From NCBI GenBank assembly GCA_029852775.1, contig LEKJ01000061.1:101073-165072 (forward strand): 64,000 nt of DNA, in the 5' to 3' direction. The notes beneath the pieces were generated by a model, which ran no database searches, had not been told where the DNA came from, and saw only the letters and a list, made by a program, of their open reading frames with translations. Every line of letters begins with the position of its first letter. The stretch's first letter is position 1. A program made the translations under genes and the position numbers. Below are positions 30,047-42,287 of the stretch, piece after piece. This DNA comes from Pasteurellaceae bacterium LFhippo2 (GTDB lineage Bacteria; Pseudomonadota; Gammaproteobacteria; Enterobacterales; Pasteurellaceae).

Positions 30047-30499
30047 ATGGAGCAGACCTTAATTAAAGTTCAATCTGAAAATTTTGACCAAAACCAGATT
30101 TATCAATGGCTAAGTGAAAATCATAGCGTAGGCGCAACGACCATTTTTGTTGGCAAAGTACGCGAAATGAATTTAGGTGATAACGTATCTGGTTTATTTC
30201 TAGAGCACTACCCTGCAATGACTGAAAAAGCATTGAGCGAAATCGTTACAGAAGCACGTTCTCGTTGGGAATTAGAGCGTGTTGCGGTCATTCACCGTAT
30301 CGGACAGCTTTACACTGGCGATGAAATTGTTCTAGTTGGAGTAAGTTCTGCACATCGTGGCAATGCTTATCACGCCAACGAATTTATTATGGACTATCTC
30401 AAAACAAGAGCGCCATTTTGGAAACGTGAAACCACTCAAGATGGCGAACGTTGGATTGAAGGACGCGATAGCGACCAACAAGCAGCGGATAAATGGTAA
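30047..30499 (+). CDS. moaE: Molybdopterin synthase catalytic subunit MoaE
   Basis: This 150-residue protein starts at 30047 (MEQTLIKVQ), directly after the moaD stop; a longer frame overlapping moaD is rejected. Motifs are [51 protein letters not shown] and the catalytic Lys in [10 protein letters not shown]. The final AADKW resembles other MoaE tails. It builds the dithiolene of molybdopterin using MoaD-thiocarboxylate. Confidence 0.95.
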   Translation: MEQTLIKVQSENFDQNQIYQWLSENHSVGATTIFVGKVREMNLGDNVSGLFLEHYPAMTEKALSEIVTEARSRWELERVAVIHRIGQLYTGDEIVLVGVSSAHRGNAYHANEFIMDYLKTRAPFWKRETTQDGERWIEGRDSDQQAADKW

Positions 30500-30530
30500 C
30501 AAGCGGTCTATTTTTAGGAAAATTTTGCAA

Positions 30531-31016
30531 ATGAATTTATATATCGACTTACAAATTGCGAGCGAAGACAGCTCAAGCCTACCAAGCGAAGAACAGTTCT
30601 TAAAATGGGTAAATCAAGCTTTAACAATGGAAGCTAAGAGCGAAAATTATCCCGAATCAGAAATGACCATTCGTATCGTAGATGAAGCAGAAAGCCACGA
30701 CTTAAATCTCACTTATCGCGGTAAAGATAAGCCAACAAATGTACTTTCTTTCCCGTTTGAAGTCCCAGAAGGTATCGAATTACCTTTACTCGGCGACTTA
30801 ATTATTTGCCGTCAAGTTGTTGAAAATGAAGCAAAAGAGCAAGAAAAGCTCCTTGAAGCACATTGGGCACATTTGGCAATCCACGGTACTCTCCATTTAT
30901 TAGGCTATGACCATTTAACTGATGAAGAAGCAGAAGAGATGGAAAGCTTAGAAACTGAAATTATGCAGAGTTTAGGCTTTGAAGATCCGTATATTAGCGA
31001 AAAATTGCCTGAATAA
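30531..31016 (+). CDS. ybeY: Endoribonuclease YbeY
   Basis: This 161-residue protein starts at 30531 ([11 protein letters not shown]), following a USS core at 30499-30507. The longer frame into moaE is not coding. The UPF0054 zinc motif [11 protein letters not shown] near residue 117 and [15 protein letters not shown] are diagnostic. YbeY matures 16S rRNA 3' ends and takes part in 70S ribosome quality control. Its stop overlaps the tmcA start (TAATG), so they are translationally coupled. Confidence 0.94.
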   Translation: MNLYIDLQIASEDSSSLPSEEQFLKWVNQALTMEAKSENYPESEMTIRIVDEAESHDLNLTYRGKDKPTNVLSFPFEVPEGIELPLLGDLIICRQVVENEAKEQEKLLEAHWAHLAIHGTLHLLGYDHLTDEEAEEMESLETEIMQSLGFEDPYISEKLPE

Positions 31017-32881
31017 TGCGTCATCTAACCATTGTTTCTGATATTCCTACCGAATTAAGCGGGCGTACGCAGTACGCCCCTACGCTTTCCTTTGCAACAA
31101 ATAACAATTCAATCCCCTTTTCTAATGCAAAAACATTGCTTGGGCAAGAGTTTCCCTATGCAATCTATGATATGCGCGCGGAAAATGGCGTTTGCTTAAA
31201 TTTAGATGCTTTAGCGATTGTTGCAGGCTCAATCCAAGAAAATGGAACCCTATTCCTAGTTTGTCCTGACTGGGATAATTTAGAAAATTTAGTCGATTTT
31301 GATAGTTTGCGTTGGAATGATGGTAAAGCAATTACAAGCCCAAATTTCTATCAATATTTTAAACAATTAATAACTGAATTCGGATTTGATGGAAACACAA
31401 AAGCAGTCCCTACACAAGAATGTGGGGGCGTACTGCGTACGCCCGCAAATTTAACCACAGAACAACAAAAAATCCTCGATAACCTACCGCTTGCAGAAGC
31501 AGATATTCATTTAATCACTGCACCACGCGGACGCGGTAAATCAACGCTATCGGGTAAACTCGCGGAAAAATTGGCACAAACTCATAATGTACTAATTACT
31601 GCCCGCAGCCGCTCTGCTCTACCTAATTTCTGGAAAGGCATTGAATCAGCAAATATTCCATTTTACGCTCCAGATAAATTGATTCAACTTATTGAATCAA
31701 AACAAATTTCTGCTCAACAATGGCTATTTATTGATGAAGCTGCAAGTTTACCCTTGCCAATGCTCCATACATTTTGTAACTATTTTGATAAGGTTGTTCT
31801 CACCACAACTACGCAGAATTATGAAGGTACTGGACGTGGTTTTAGCTTAAAGTTCCCACAACAGATTACTCGTTCTTATCAGCAATGGCAGCTCACTCAA
31901 CCATTGCGTTGGAGTGAAAATGATAAATTAGAGAAATTTATTAACCAATTATTGATTCTGGAAAATGGACTCGAGCACCGTGTTCCTACATTAATTGGTC
32001 GTAGGGACACAGTGCCCGTGTCCGAAAAAATTGAATTCTACGAATTACTCGCGAACGCTCACTACAAAACGACTCCAACGGATCTACGTCGCCTATTTGA
32101 TGCAGAACAGCAACAATTTTATTCGATCAACGAAGAACAAAACCTTATTGCTGGCTGTTGGGCAATAGATGAAGGTGGACTAGAAGAAGAACTCATCCAA
32201 GCCATTTGGCGTGGTGAGCGTCGTCCACAAGGCAATTTAGTTACTCAATATCTCTGTTTTCAAGGTAACTTACCCGAAGCTTGTCGCCTACGTTCAATTC
32301 GAATATCTCGCATTGCAGTTCAACCGGAATATCAAAATCAAGGTTATGGCAAGCGGTTAATTCAACAGATTATTTTGCAAAATTCTAATGAAAACAAACC
32401 GCTTGTTGATTTTATATCAGTGAGTTTTGGGCTAAATAAAAAATTATTTAATTTTTGGAGCGCATTAGGGTTTCATTTGGTACAAATTACCGCCAAAGCA
32501 GAAGCTAGTAGTGGCTACCCAAGTGCAATGATGGTATATCCAATTTCAGAACAAGGAAAATTATTCGCAAAACAAGCTAACGCACTATTTTTTAGAGACT
32601 ACCCGCTTTTACCTTATCCGATAGAAATACAAAATATACTTAAAATTCAATCAATTATAGATTTTCAACTCAACTCAAAAGATTTAGAAAATCTTGATGG
32701 TTTTGCGAATGCACAACGAACTTTATCTTCTTGCTATGCAAGCCTTACAAGATTGAAAATTAATTCTAAAGAAAAAATAAATATTTTAGATGAAACGCTT
32801 TCGAAAAAGACCTTTGAACTCACTCAAAACAAAAAGAAAACGATTTCGGAATTACGAAACTATGTAAAAAAACTTCTGTAA
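31016..32881 (+). CDS. tmcA: tRNA(Met) cytidine acetyltransferase TmcA
   Basis: This 621-residue enzyme makes N4-acetylcytidine at the wobble base of elongator tRNAMet. An N-terminal DUF1726-like part is followed by an RNA-helicase-like ATPase with Walker A APRGRGKSTLSG (about 167-178) and LFIDEAASLPLP. A GNAT acetyltransferase domain with RISRIAVQPEYQNQGYGKRLI (about 424-444) and a C-terminal tRNA-binding tail complete it. Three genome-wide palindromic repeats sit in frame inside the coding region (near residues 15-23, 136-144 and 328-338), adding [18 protein letters not shown] and GRRDTVPVSE. No frame is lost, so the protein may still work. Confidence 0.92.
   Translation: MRHLTIVSDIPTELSGRTQYAPTLSFATNNNSIPFSNAKTLLGQEFPYAIYDMRAENGVCLNLDALAIVAGSIQENGTLFLVCPDWDNLENLVDFDSLRWNDGKAITSPNFYQYFKQLITEFGFDGNTKAVPTQECGGVLRTPANLTTEQQKILDNLPLAEADIHLITAPRGRGKSTLSGKLAEKLAQTHNVLITARSRSALPNFWKGIESANIPFYAPDKLIQLIESKQISAQQWLFIDEAASLPLPMLHTFCNYFDKVVLTTTTQNYEGTGRGFSLKFPQQITRSYQQWQLTQPLRWSENDKLEKFINQLLILENGLEHRVPTLIGRRDTVPVSEKIEFYELLANAHYKTTPTDLRRLFDAEQQQFYSINEEQNLIAGCWAIDEGGLEEELIQAIWRGERRPQGNLVTQYLCFQGNLPEACRLRSIRISRIAVQPEYQNQGYGKRLIQQIILQNSNENKPLVDFISVSFGLNKKLFNFWSALGFHLVQITAKAEASSGYPSAMMVYPISEQGKLFAKQANALFFRDYPLLPYPIEIQNILKIQSIIDFQLNSKDLENLDGFANAQRTLSSCYASLTRLKINSKEKINILDETLSKKTFELTQNKKKTISELRNYVKKLL
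31059..31083. repeat. Type A palindromic repeat inside tmcA (copy 1)
   Basis: An exact 25-bp inverted type A copy (GCGGGCGTACGCAGTACGCC core), read in frame as GRTQYAPT near residue 16 of TmcA. Confidence 0.85.
31422..31446. repeat. Type A palindromic repeat inside tmcA (copy 2)
   Basis: A forward type A copy with one change (GTGGGGGCG instead of GTAGGGGCG), read in frame as CGGVLRTPA between the N-terminal part and the ATPase domain of TmcA. A degenerate CAGTCCCTAC half precedes it at about 31404-31413. Confidence 0.85.
32001..32024. repeat. Type B palindromic repeat inside tmcA (copy 3)
   Basis: GTAGGGACAC followed by the GCCCGTGTCC arm, read in frame as RRDTVPVSE between the ATPase and acetyltransferase domains of TmcA. 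Confidence 0.82.
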
Positions 32882-32913
32882 ATTTAAGCATTCGTAAATA
32901 TTAATTTTGATTT

Positions 32914-32956
32914 TGTGAATAAGATCACATTATCTGTTCACTTTTTGGAGTAAAAT
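32914..32956 (+). promoter_or_regulatory. Class II CRP-dependent promoter of mglBAC
   Basis: TGTGA-N6-TCACA (32914-32929) matches the CRP consensus perfectly in both half-sites. A TAAAAT -10 (32951-32956) is placed so that the CRP centre would be at about -41.5, the class II position. This predicts strong catabolite control of galactose uptake. Confidence 0.8.
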
Positions 32957-32965
32957 TCCACACCA

Positions 32966-32982
32966 GTTACCGCAGTGGTAGC
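32966..32982. promoter_or_regulatory. Imperfect palindrome downstream of the mgl promoter
   Basis: GTTACCGC-A-GTGGTAGC has 6 of 8 matching arm positions around a single base, directly after the predicted transcription start. The position suits a repressor operator such as GalR/GalS, but it does not have the usual even LacI-family form, so this is tentative. Confidence 0.3.
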
Positions 32983-33018
32983 AAAACTATTTCATTTAAT
33001 TCCTTTAGGAGCCAACTT

Positions 33019-34011
33019 ATGAAAAAAACAGTTTTAAGTGCAATCGCATTAGCAGTAGGTGTAGGTGCAATCGCAACTTCAGCACAAGCTAAAGATCGTA
33101 TCGGTGTGACAATCTACAAATACGATGATAACTTTATGTCATTAATGCGTAGTGAGATCGAAAAAGAAGCTAAACAATTTAAAGGTGTTGAGCTATTAAT
33201 GAACGATTCACAAAATGCTCAATCAATTCAAAACGACCAAGTTGATGTATTAATTTCTAAAGGCGTTAAAGCTCTAGCAATCAACTTAGTTGACCCATCA
33301 GCAGCACCAACAATTATTGGTAAAGCAAAACCTGAAGGTATCCCTGTTGTGTTCTTCAACAAAGACCCAGGTGAAAAAGCAATCGGTAGCTATGATCAAG
33401 CATACTATGTAGGTACCAACCCGCAAGAATCTGGTGTTATTCAAGGTGAACTTATTGCAAAACACTGGAAAGCAAATCCAGCTTATGACTTAAACAAAGA
33501 CGGTAAAATTCAGTACGTTATGTTAAAAGGTGAACCTGGTCACCCAGATGCTGAAGCTCGTACTAAATACTCTGTTGATCAATTAAATAAATTAGGTATC
33601 CAAACTGAAGAAGTATTTGTTGATACTGGTATGTGGGATGCAGCTCTTGCGAAAGATAAAGTAGATGCGTGGTTATCAAGCGGTAAAGCAAACAGTATCG
33701 AAGTAATCATTGCAAACAACGACGGTATGGCAATGGGTGCGTTAGAAGCAGCTAAAGCTCACGGTAAAAAATTACCAATCTTCGGTGTGGATGCATTACC
33801 AGAAGTTCTACAATTAGTTCAAAAAGGTGAAATTGCAGGTACTGTGTTAAATGATGGTGCAAACCAAGGTAAAGCAGTTGTGCAATTATCTCACAACTTA
33901 GCTGCAGGTAAAGCTGCAACTGAAGGCACTAAATGGGAATTAAAAGATCGTGTTGTTCGCGTTCCTTACGTTGGTGTAGATAAAGATAATCTTGCTGAAT
34001 TCTTAAAATAA
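33019..34011 (+). CDS. mglB: Galactose/glucose ABC transporter substrate-binding protein
   Basis: This 330-residue periplasmic protein has a Sec signal peptide cleaved after TSAQA (about residue 24). It is a type I periplasmic binding protein (PBP1) with [14 protein letters not shown], the calcium-loop-like [10 protein letters not shown] and [13 protein letters not shown], all close to E. coli MglB. It binds D-galactose and D-glucose and delivers them to MglAC. It is the first gene of mglBAC, has the good ribosome site TAGGAG, and is followed by a hairpin that may set the usual excess of binding protein. Confidence 0.95.
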   Translation: MKKTVLSAIALAVGVGAIATSAQAKDRIGVTIYKYDDNFMSLMRSEIEKEAKQFKGVELLMNDSQNAQSIQNDQVDVLISKGVKALAINLVDPSAAPTIIGKAKPEGIPVVFFNKDPGEKAIGSYDQAYYVGTNPQESGVIQGELIAKHWKANPAYDLNKDGKIQYVMLKGEPGHPDAEARTKYSVDQLNKLGIQTEEVFVDTGMWDAALAKDKVDAWLSSGKANSIEVIIANNDGMAMGALEAAKAHGKKLPIFGVDALPEVLQLVQKGEIAGTVLNDGANQGKAVVQLSHNLAAGKAATEGTKWELKDRVVRVPYVGVDKDNLAEFLK

Positions 34012-34024
34012 TAACGTTTTATTG

Positions 34025-34050
34025 GGGGAGGGCAACCTCCCCTTCTTATT
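34025..34050 (+). terminator. Intra-operon hairpin between mglB and mglA
   Basis: A 7-bp GC-rich stem (34025-34031 with 34036-34042) closed by a GCAA tetraloop is followed by TTCTTATT. It is a leaky terminator or 3' stabiliser. Such structures commonly keep the binding-protein message in excess over the transporter messages. Confidence 0.65.
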
Positions 34051-34063
34051 TGTGAGGTTGGAT

Positions 34064-35578
34064 ATGACAGTACAACATCAAGACAGCCAAGTATTACTTA
34101 CGATGGCAAATGTCAGTAAATCCTTTCCTGGTGTAAAAGCATTAGATAACGCAAATCTTACCGTTCGCTCTCATTCTGTTCACGCATTAATGGGTGAAAA
34201 TGGTGCGGGAAAATCCACTTTGCTCAAATGTTTATTTGGTATCTATGCTAAAGACGAAGGTGAAATTCTGTTCCTCGGCAAGCCTGTAAATTTCAAAACC
34301 TCTAAAGAGGCATTGGAAAACGGAATTTCAATGGTTCACCAAGAATTAAACTTAGTTCGTCAACGTAACGTAATGGATAACCTTTGGCTAGGCCGCTATC
34401 CATTAAAAGGTGTATTTGTTGACCATACAAAAATGTATAACGACACCAAAGCAATTTTTGACGAATTAGATATCGATATCGATCCAAAAACGAAAGTAGC
34501 AAATCTCTCTGTATCACAAATGCAGATGATTGAAATTGCGAAGGCGTTCTCTTATAACGCAAAAATCGTAATTATGGACGAGCCGACTTCTTCTCTATCA
34601 GAAAAAGAAGTTGAACATCTGTTCAAAATTATCGATAAACTAAAACAACGCGGTTGCGGTATCATCTATATTTCTCACAAAATGGATGAAATTTTCAAAA
34701 TTTGTGATGAAATCACTATTTTACGTGATGGTAAATGGATTAATACCGTAGCCGTAAAAGACACCACTATGGATGGTATAGTTTCAATGATGGTTGGTCG
34801 TGAATTAACTCAACGCTTCCCACCAAAAACCAATACACCAAAAGAGGTTATCCTTGAAGTTGAAGGCTTGACTGCTCTAAACCAACCTTCTATTCAAGAT
34901 ATTAGTTTTGAACTTCGTAAAGGCGAGATCTTAGGTATCGCGGGACTTGTAGGGGCAAAACGTACCGATATTGTTGAAACTATTTTCGGTGTCCGTGAGC
35001 GAAAAAGTGGTTCTGTTAAGCTACACGGCAAAGAGATGAAAAACCATACCGCTCTCGAAGCAATTAACAATGGTTTTGCTCTTGTAACGGAAGAACGTCG
35101 TTCAACAGGTATTTATGCGAACCTAAATATTGAATTTAACTCATTGATTTCAAATATGAAATCTTATATCGGCTCATTTGGTTTATTAAGTAATAAGAAA
35201 ATGAGTAGCGATACCCAATGGGTTATTGATTCAATGAATGTTAAAACTCCGTCGCATAAAACGACTATCGGTTCTTTATCGGGCGGTAACCAACAAAAAG
35301 TGGTTATCGGACGTTGGTTGCTAACTCAACCTGAAATCTTAATGCTAGACGAGCCAACTCGTGGTATTGATATCGGAGCAAAATATGAGATTTATCAATT
35401 AATTATGCAACTGGCTCAAAAAGATAAAGGTATCATTATGATTTCATCTGAAATGCCTGAATTATTAGGTGTAACAGACCGAATCTTAGTAATGAGTAAC
35501 GGTAAAGTGGCGGGAATTGTAGAAACAGCGAAAACGTCGCAAGAAGAAATTCTACAACTAGCAGCTAAATACTTATAA
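34064..35578 (+). CDS. mglA: Galactose/methyl galactoside ABC transporter ATPase
   Basis: This 504-residue protein with two fused ATPase domains starts at 34064 (MTVQHQDSQ), preceded by GAGG. The N-terminal domain has Walker [10 protein letters not shown] and [13 protein letters not shown]. The C-terminal domain has a degenerate Walker A (GLVGAKRTD), the signature LSGGNQQKV and [12 protein letters not shown], the usual asymmetry of sugar ABC ATPases. It powers galactose import with MglC and MglB. Confidence 0.95.
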   Translation: MTVQHQDSQVLLTMANVSKSFPGVKALDNANLTVRSHSVHALMGENGAGKSTLLKCLFGIYAKDEGEILFLGKPVNFKTSKEALENGISMVHQELNLVRQRNVMDNLWLGRYPLKGVFVDHTKMYNDTKAIFDELDIDIDPKTKVANLSVSQMQMIEIAKAFSYNAKIVIMDEPTSSLSEKEVEHLFKIIDKLKQRGCGIIYISHKMDEIFKICDEITILRDGKWINTVAVKDTTMDGIVSMMVGRELTQRFPPKTNTPKEVILEVEGLTALNQPSIQDISFELRKGEILGIAGLVGAKRTDIVETIFGVRERKSGSVKLHGKEMKNHTALEAINNGFALVTEERRSTGIYANLNIEFNSLISNMKSYIGSFGLLSNKKMSSDTQWVIDSMNVKTPSHKTTIGSLSGGNQQKVVIGRWLLTQPEILMLDEPTRGIDIGAKYEIYQLIMQLAQKDKGIIMISSEMPELLGVTDRILVMSNGKVAGIVETAKTSQEEILQLAAKYL

Positions 35579-35597
35579 AAATAGAAGGAAATGAATT

Positions 35598-36608
35598 ATG
35601 TCCGCTCTAGCTCAAAATAAATCAATGGACTTTTTAAAACAAAATGCGATCTATTTTGTATTATTGGTCTTACTTGCAATTATTATTATGCAAGACCCGA
35701 GTTTCTTAAGTCTAAGAAACTTCAGTAATATCTTAACACAATCATCAGTACGTTTAATCATCGCACTTGGTGTTGCTGGCTTGCTTATCTCACAAGGTAC
35801 CGACCTTTCGGCTGGTCGCCAAGTAGGCTTGGCTGCGGTAATTTCCGCAACTATGCTACAAGCAATGGAAAATATGAACCGCGTGTTCCCTGATTTACCA
35901 GAGATTCCAATTCCTGTTGTTATCTTAACAGTTTGTGCTGTAGGCGCTGTTATCGGTTTAGTCAATGGTTTGGTTATTGCCTATCTCAACGTAACACCAT
36001 TTATCGCCACAATGGGTACGATGATTATCGTGTATGGTATTAACTCACTTTACTACGATGCAGTAGGTGGTTCGCCAATTGCAGGTTTTAATGATAGTTT
36101 CTCAACTTTTGCTCAAGGTTTCTTCCAATTCGGGACATTCCGCCTGTCTTATATCACTATCTATGCTGCGATTGCCGCATTCTTAGTATGGGTACTTTGG
36201 AATAAAACTCGCTTTGGTAAAAACGTGTTCGCTATCGGTGGCAACCCAGAAGCAGCAAAAGTATCTGGTGTAAACGTTGCACGTAACCTTGTTGTTATCT
36301 ATATGATTGCAGGTATGTTCTACGCATTTGGTGGTATGTTAGAAGCAGGTCGTATCGGTAGTGCAACCAATAACTTAGGCTTTATGTATGAGTTAGATGC
36401 TATCGCAGCTTGTGTGGTAGGTGGTGTATCATTCGCAGGTGGTGTTGGTACAGTAATCGGCGTAGTAACAGGGGTATTAATCTTCACTGTTATCAACTAC
36501 GGTTTAACCTATATCGGTGTTAACCCTTACTGGCAATATATCATTAAAGGTAGCATTATCATCTTTGCTGTAGCGATTGACTCGCTTAAATATGCGAAGA
36601 AAAAATAG
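35598..36608 (+). CDS. mglC: Galactose/methyl galactoside ABC transporter permease
   Basis: This 336-residue inner-membrane protein has about ten helices and is of the BPD_transp_2 family. The conserved ALGVAGLLISQGTDLSAGRQVG region and IGGNPEAAKVSGVNV near residue 213 match MglC. It ends the operon, 19 bases after mglA, and is followed by a strong terminator. Confidence 0.95.
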   Translation: MSALAQNKSMDFLKQNAIYFVLLVLLAIIIMQDPSFLSLRNFSNILTQSSVRLIIALGVAGLLISQGTDLSAGRQVGLAAVISATMLQAMENMNRVFPDLPEIPIPVVILTVCAVGAVIGLVNGLVIAYLNVTPFIATMGTMIIVYGINSLYYDAVGGSPIAGFNDSFSTFAQGFFQFGTFRLSYITIYAAIAAFLVWVLWNKTRFGKNVFAIGGNPEAAKVSGVNVARNLVVIYMIAGMFYAFGGMLEAGRIGSATNNLGFMYELDAIAACVVGGVSFAGGVGTVIGVVTGVLIFTVINYGLTYIGVNPYWQYIIKGSIIIFAVAIDSLKYAKKK

Positions 36609-36626
36609 TTAAACTAAGATAAAAGT

Positions 36627-36662
36627 AAAAACCCTAGAATACTAAGATATTCTAGGGTTTTT
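36627..36662. terminator. Bidirectional terminator, mglC / TusA-like gene
   Basis: An 11-bp perfect stem (36631-36641 with 36648-36658), extended by AAAA and TTTT on the two sides, serves both converging operons. Confidence 0.88.
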
Positions 36663-36670
36663 CTATGGTT

Positions 36671-36892
36671 TTAAAACTTACAAATCAGCAGATTATGGCC
36701 CTGTTCTATCCTTAAAACTTGAGTTAATTGCAGTTCAGACTCATTACATATCAACTCAAAATCTCTCAAACTCACACTGTGATTTGTCAAAATTTCAAGC
36801 TGATCACCAACATTTAAATCCCTTACCGCTTTTTTAGTCATTAATAACGGCAAAGGACAGAGATATTGGCGAAGATCAAGCTGATAATGCAC
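36671..36892 (-). CDS. TusA/SirA-like sulfurtransferase
   Basis: This 73-residue protein has the TusA-family motif LDLRQYLCPLPLLMTKKA near the N-terminus, containing the active-site Cys in the CPxP box. TusA-like proteins carry persulfide sulfur for tRNA thiolation, cofactor synthesis or sulfur metabolism. This one is closer to stand-alone SirA-like/YedF forms, so the exact target is unclear. It is the last gene of tgt-hemerythrin-tusA-like, with a three-base gap to the hemerythrin gene. Confidence 0.82.
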   Translation of the reverse strand: MHYQLDLRQYLCPLPLLMTKKAVRDLNVGDQLEILTNHSVSLRDFELICNESELQLTQVLRIEQGHNLLICKF

Positions 36893-36895
36893 AGT

Positions 36896-38624
<1,729 letters not shown>

Positions 38625-38723
38625 TTATTCTAACTGATTTGCAAATATAAGTATAATTTTAGATATAACTTATCCTTCTTTTTCGGCATAATATACACTC
38701 TTTTTCGCAACTATCTTGCCGCT

Positions 38724-39932
38724 ATGCAACCAATTCACTCTTTTGAACCTACAGTTAATCGTCGTCTATTAACATCGGCTTCAGCCGCCTTCTTAATGGT
38801 TATTTTTATGACAGGATTGGCCGGAGCATTACGAATCCCCGCTCTAACTGTTTTTCTGCATAATGAAGTCACCCAAGATCCTATGATGGTCGGGCTGTTT
38901 TACTCAATAAACTCTTTAGTTTCAATGATATTAAGCCAAATTGTGGCATATTTTTCAGATCGTTACCCTAATCGAAAATTAATTATTAGCTTGAGCTGTT
39001 TAATGCAACTATTTGGTTGCTTACTCTTTGCTTTTAACCGTGACTATTACGTGTTACTCATTTTAGGCACATTCATTATGGGATTAGGTTCATCAGTTAC
39101 TTCTCAACTGTTTGCTCTTTCACGCGAATATAGTAAAGCTCAAAATCGTGATACACCAATGTTTAACTCCGTGCTACGTGCGCAGTTATCATTAGCTTGG
39201 ATTGTAGGCCCGCCATTGGCTTATTTTCTATCAGATCAACTTGGCTTTACATTTATGTATAGCGCAGCTGCAACGATTTTTGCTGTATCAGTAATCATTG
39301 TGCTATTAATGCTTCCGCAAGCGGTCAGTTCTGAACAAAATTTTGCAAAAAATACAGATGATAATATTCGTGAAGAAGGTATTACAAGTAATCGTAACTC
39401 AGTGATTCTACTGAGTATTTCTTGTCTTGCTATTTGGACTTGTAACTCAATGATGTTTATCAATATGCCGATTTACCTTAATGAAACCTTAGGGCTATCT
39501 AGTCGTTTAGCCGGTTTGATGATGGGTACTGCGGCTGCGATTGAAATTCCTGTAATGCTAATTGCAAGCTATTGCACGCGTTTTATGAGTAAAAAAGCAC
39601 TGATGTTAATCGGAATTGTGGCGGGTTTTGGTTATTATCTAGGGCTTTCGTTAACGACAAGCGAATGGCAATTGATCGCTATTCAACTTTTCAATGGCTT
39701 ATTTGTCGGCATTCTAGCATCTATTGGTATGCTCTATTTCCAAGATCTAATGCCTTATAAAATGGGAACCGCAACCACTCTTTTTTCAAATACCGGCTCT
39801 GCGAGTTGGATTATCGCGGGACAATTAGCAGGACTAACCGCAAGCCATTTAGGCTACCATAGCACTTGGTATTTAGCGATGGGACTATGTGTTATTGCCT
39901 TTATTTTTATGTGGTTTGTGAGAAAAATCTAG
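38724..39932 (+). CDS. Sugar efflux transporter, SetA/SetB-like (MFS)
   Basis: This 402-residue major facilitator protein has 12 predicted membrane helices. It aligns well with E. coli SetB through MTGLAGALRIPALTVFL, NRDYYVLLILG, LRAQLSLAWIVGPPLAY, AGLMMGTAAAIEIPVMLIA and IGMLYFQDLMP. SetA/B export lactose, glucose and analogues; the physiological substrate here is not known. No clear Shine-Dalgarno precedes the ATG. It stands alone between tgt (divergent) and parC. Confidence 0.85.
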   Translation: MQPIHSFEPTVNRRLLTSASAAFLMVIFMTGLAGALRIPALTVFLHNEVTQDPMMVGLFYSINSLVSMILSQIVAYFSDRYPNRKLIISLSCLMQLFGCLLFAFNRDYYVLLILGTFIMGLGSSVTSQLFALSREYSKAQNRDTPMFNSVLRAQLSLAWIVGPPLAYFLSDQLGFTFMYSAAATIFAVSVIIVLLMLPQAVSSEQNFAKNTDDNIREEGITSNRNSVILLSISCLAIWTCNSMMFINMPIYLNETLGLSSRLAGLMMGTAAAIEIPVMLIASYCTRFMSKKALMLIGIVAGFGYYLGLSLTTSEWQLIAIQLFNGLFVGILASIGMLYFQDLMPYKMGTATTLFSNTGSASWIIAGQLAGLTASHLGYHSTWYLAMGLCVIAFIFMWFVRKI

Positions 39933-40028
39933 CTTCAAAAACGGCATTATTTTATTTATAACTGAATAAATATACTGTATTATATTGCCCGCTATTTTAT
40001 GATGATAATTAATTAAAAATTCTACAAT

Positions 40029-42275
40029 ATGAGCACTGAAATCAATTACGAAGGCGTTGAACAAATGCCGATTAAGCGTTTTACTGAAGACGCTTATTTA
40101 AACTATTCAATGTATGTCATTATGGATCGTGCCTTGCCATTTATCGGGGACGGTCTTAAACCTGTACAACGTCGTATTATCTATGCGATGTCAGAATTAG
40201 GCTTAAATGCGACTGCAAAATATAAAAAATCGGCACGTACTGTCGGTGATGTATTAGGTAAATTCCACCCACACGGCGATTCTGCATGTTACGAAGCCAT
40301 GGTATTAATGGCTCAACCTTTCTCTTACCGCTATCCATTAGTTGATGGCCAAGGGAACTGGGGGGCGCCGGATGATCCAAAATCTTTTGCGGCAATGCGT
40401 TATACCGAATCACGCCTATCAAAAATTTCAGAACTATTATTAGGCGAATTAGGTCAAGGCACCGTTGATTTCCAACCGAACTTTGATGGTACTTTAGAAG
40501 AGCCAAAATATCTTCCTGCTCGCCTACCGCATATTTTATTAAACGGTACAACAGGTATCGCTGTTGGTATGGCTACCGATATTCCGCCACATAATATCAA
40601 TGAACTGGCTGAAGCATCGGTAAAGCTTTTAGACAATCCGACCGCTTGTTTGGCGGATATTTTAGACGTGGTGCAAGGTCCTGATTATCCAACAGAAGCA
40701 GAAATCATCACACCTAAAGCGGATATTGTCAAAATCTATGAACAAGGGCGTGGATCAATTAAGGCTCGCGCAGTGTGGAAAAAGGAAGATGGCGAAATCG
40801 TTATCTCTGCTCTGCCACATCAAGCCTCACCATCTAAAATCATTGAGCAGATCGCTAACCAAATGCGTGCGAAAAAATTGCCAATGGTCGATGATATTCG
40901 CGATGAATCAGATCACGAAAATCCAATTCGTATTGTGATTGTGCCACGTTCAAATCGTATTGATTTTGACGCATTAATGGATCATCTATTTGCCACAACA
41001 GACTTAGAGAAAAGCTATCGTGTCAATATGAATATGATTGGCTTAGATGGCAAACCTGCGGTTAAAAATCTACTCACTATTTTAACTGAATGGCTTGAAT
41101 TCCGCCGTTCAACGGTAACCCGCCGTTTAAATTATCGTTTAGATAAAATTTTAAGCCGTTTACATATTTTAGAAGGTTTACTGGTTGCTTACCTAAATAT
41201 TGATGAAGTGATCGCGATTATCCGTAATGAAGATGATCCAAAAGCAGAATTAATGACACGTTTTGCTTTAACGGATATTCAGGCTGAAGCGATTTTAAAC
41301 TTACGTTTACGCCACTTAGCGAAGTTAGAAGAGCACGAGTTAAAAGCAGAACAAGCAAAACTGGAAGAAGAAAAAGAGTATCTACAAGGTATTTTAGGCT
41401 CGCCACGCCGTTTAAATAACTTAATTAAGAAAGAGATCCAAGCAGACGCTAAAACTTTCGCAAGCCCACGCCGTTCGCCATTAGTAGAACGCGCAGAAGC
41501 GAAAGCAATTTCAGAAAGTGATTTAACCCCGACAGAGCCAGTAACAGTGATTCTTTCAGAAAAAGGCTGGGTTCGTTGTGCTAAAGGTCATGATATTGAT
41601 GTTCAAAGCCTAAGTTATAAAGCGGGTGATGGTTATCTTGCTCACACTTATGGTAAGAGCAATCAACCTGTGGTGTTTATTGATAGCACGGGCCGTAGCT
41701 ATGCAATAGATCCGACATCATTACCATCGGCACGTTCACAGGGTGAACCTATTACCAGTAAAATTAGCTTACCAGAAGGCGCATCAGTACAATATGTATT
41801 AATGGCGGAAGAAAACCGTAAGCTATTAATGGCATCAGATTCAGGTTATGGTTTTATCTGTACCTTTGAAGATTTAGTTTCACGTAACAAAGCAGGTAAA
41901 GCGGTGATTTCACTGCCTGAAAATGCAAAAGTATTACCTCCACAGCTATTAACTGAAGGTGATGATAATCTCTTAGTGGCAATGAGCAGTGTTGGTAAGA
42001 TGTTAGTCTTCCCTGTAAGCGAATTACCAAGTTTATCGAAAGGTAAAGGGAATAAGATTATCAATATCTCGGCGCAAGCTGCGAAAGATGGTACTGAATT
42101 GTTGGCTAGATTACTTGTAATTCGTCCGACTAGCTCGCTAGTGTTTGTTTCAGGTAAGCGAAAAATCACCTTAAAACCAAGCGATATTGACAATTATCGC
42201 GGCGAACGCGCAAGAAAAGGATCAAACCTTGTACGTGGTTTAAATGTGAATACTGAAGTAGAAATTATCGATTAA
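40029..42275 (+). CDS. parC: DNA topoisomerase IV subunit A
   Basis: This 748-residue type IIA topoisomerase A subunit has winged-helix DNA-binding and tower domains with the active Tyr in [11 protein letters not shown] near residue 123, and a C-terminal beta-pinwheel from about 500. It decatenates daughter chromosomes with ParE, which is not in the window. The quinolone-resistance positions in [11 protein letters not shown] keep the sensitive-type Ser and Glu. A Shine-Dalgarno is not obvious. apaH follows after 12 bases. Confidence 0.95.
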   Translation: MSTEINYEGVEQMPIKRFTEDAYLNYSMYVIMDRALPFIGDGLKPVQRRIIYAMSELGLNATAKYKKSARTVGDVLGKFHPHGDSACYEAMVLMAQPFSYRYPLVDGQGNWGAPDDPKSFAAMRYTESRLSKISELLLGELGQGTVDFQPNFDGTLEEPKYLPARLPHILLNGTTGIAVGMATDIPPHNINELAEASVKLLDNPTACLADILDVVQGPDYPTEAEIITPKADIVKIYEQGRGSIKARAVWKKEDGEIVISALPHQASPSKIIEQIANQMRAKKLPMVDDIRDESDHENPIRIVIVPRSNRIDFDALMDHLFATTDLEKSYRVNMNMIGLDGKPAVKNLLTILTEWLEFRRSTVTRRLNYRLDKILSRLHILEGLLVAYLNIDEVIAIIRNEDDPKAELMTRFALTDIQAEAILNLRLRHLAKLEEHELKAEQAKLEEEKEYLQGILGSPRRLNNLIKKEIQADAKTFASPRRSPLVERAEAKAISESDLTPTEPVTVILSEKGWVRCAKGHDIDVQSLSYKAGDGYLAHTYGKSNQPVVFIDSTGRSYAIDPTSLPSARSQGEPITSKISLPEGASVQYVLMAEENRKLLMASDSGYGFICTFEDLVSRNKAGKAVISLPENAKVLPPQLLTEGDDNLLVAMSSVGKMLVFPVSELPSLSKGKGNKIINISAQAAKDGTELLARLLVIRPTSSLVFVSGKRKITLKPSDIDNYRGERARKGSNLVRGLNVNTEVEIID

Positions 42276-42287
42276 ACAAGGAACCCT

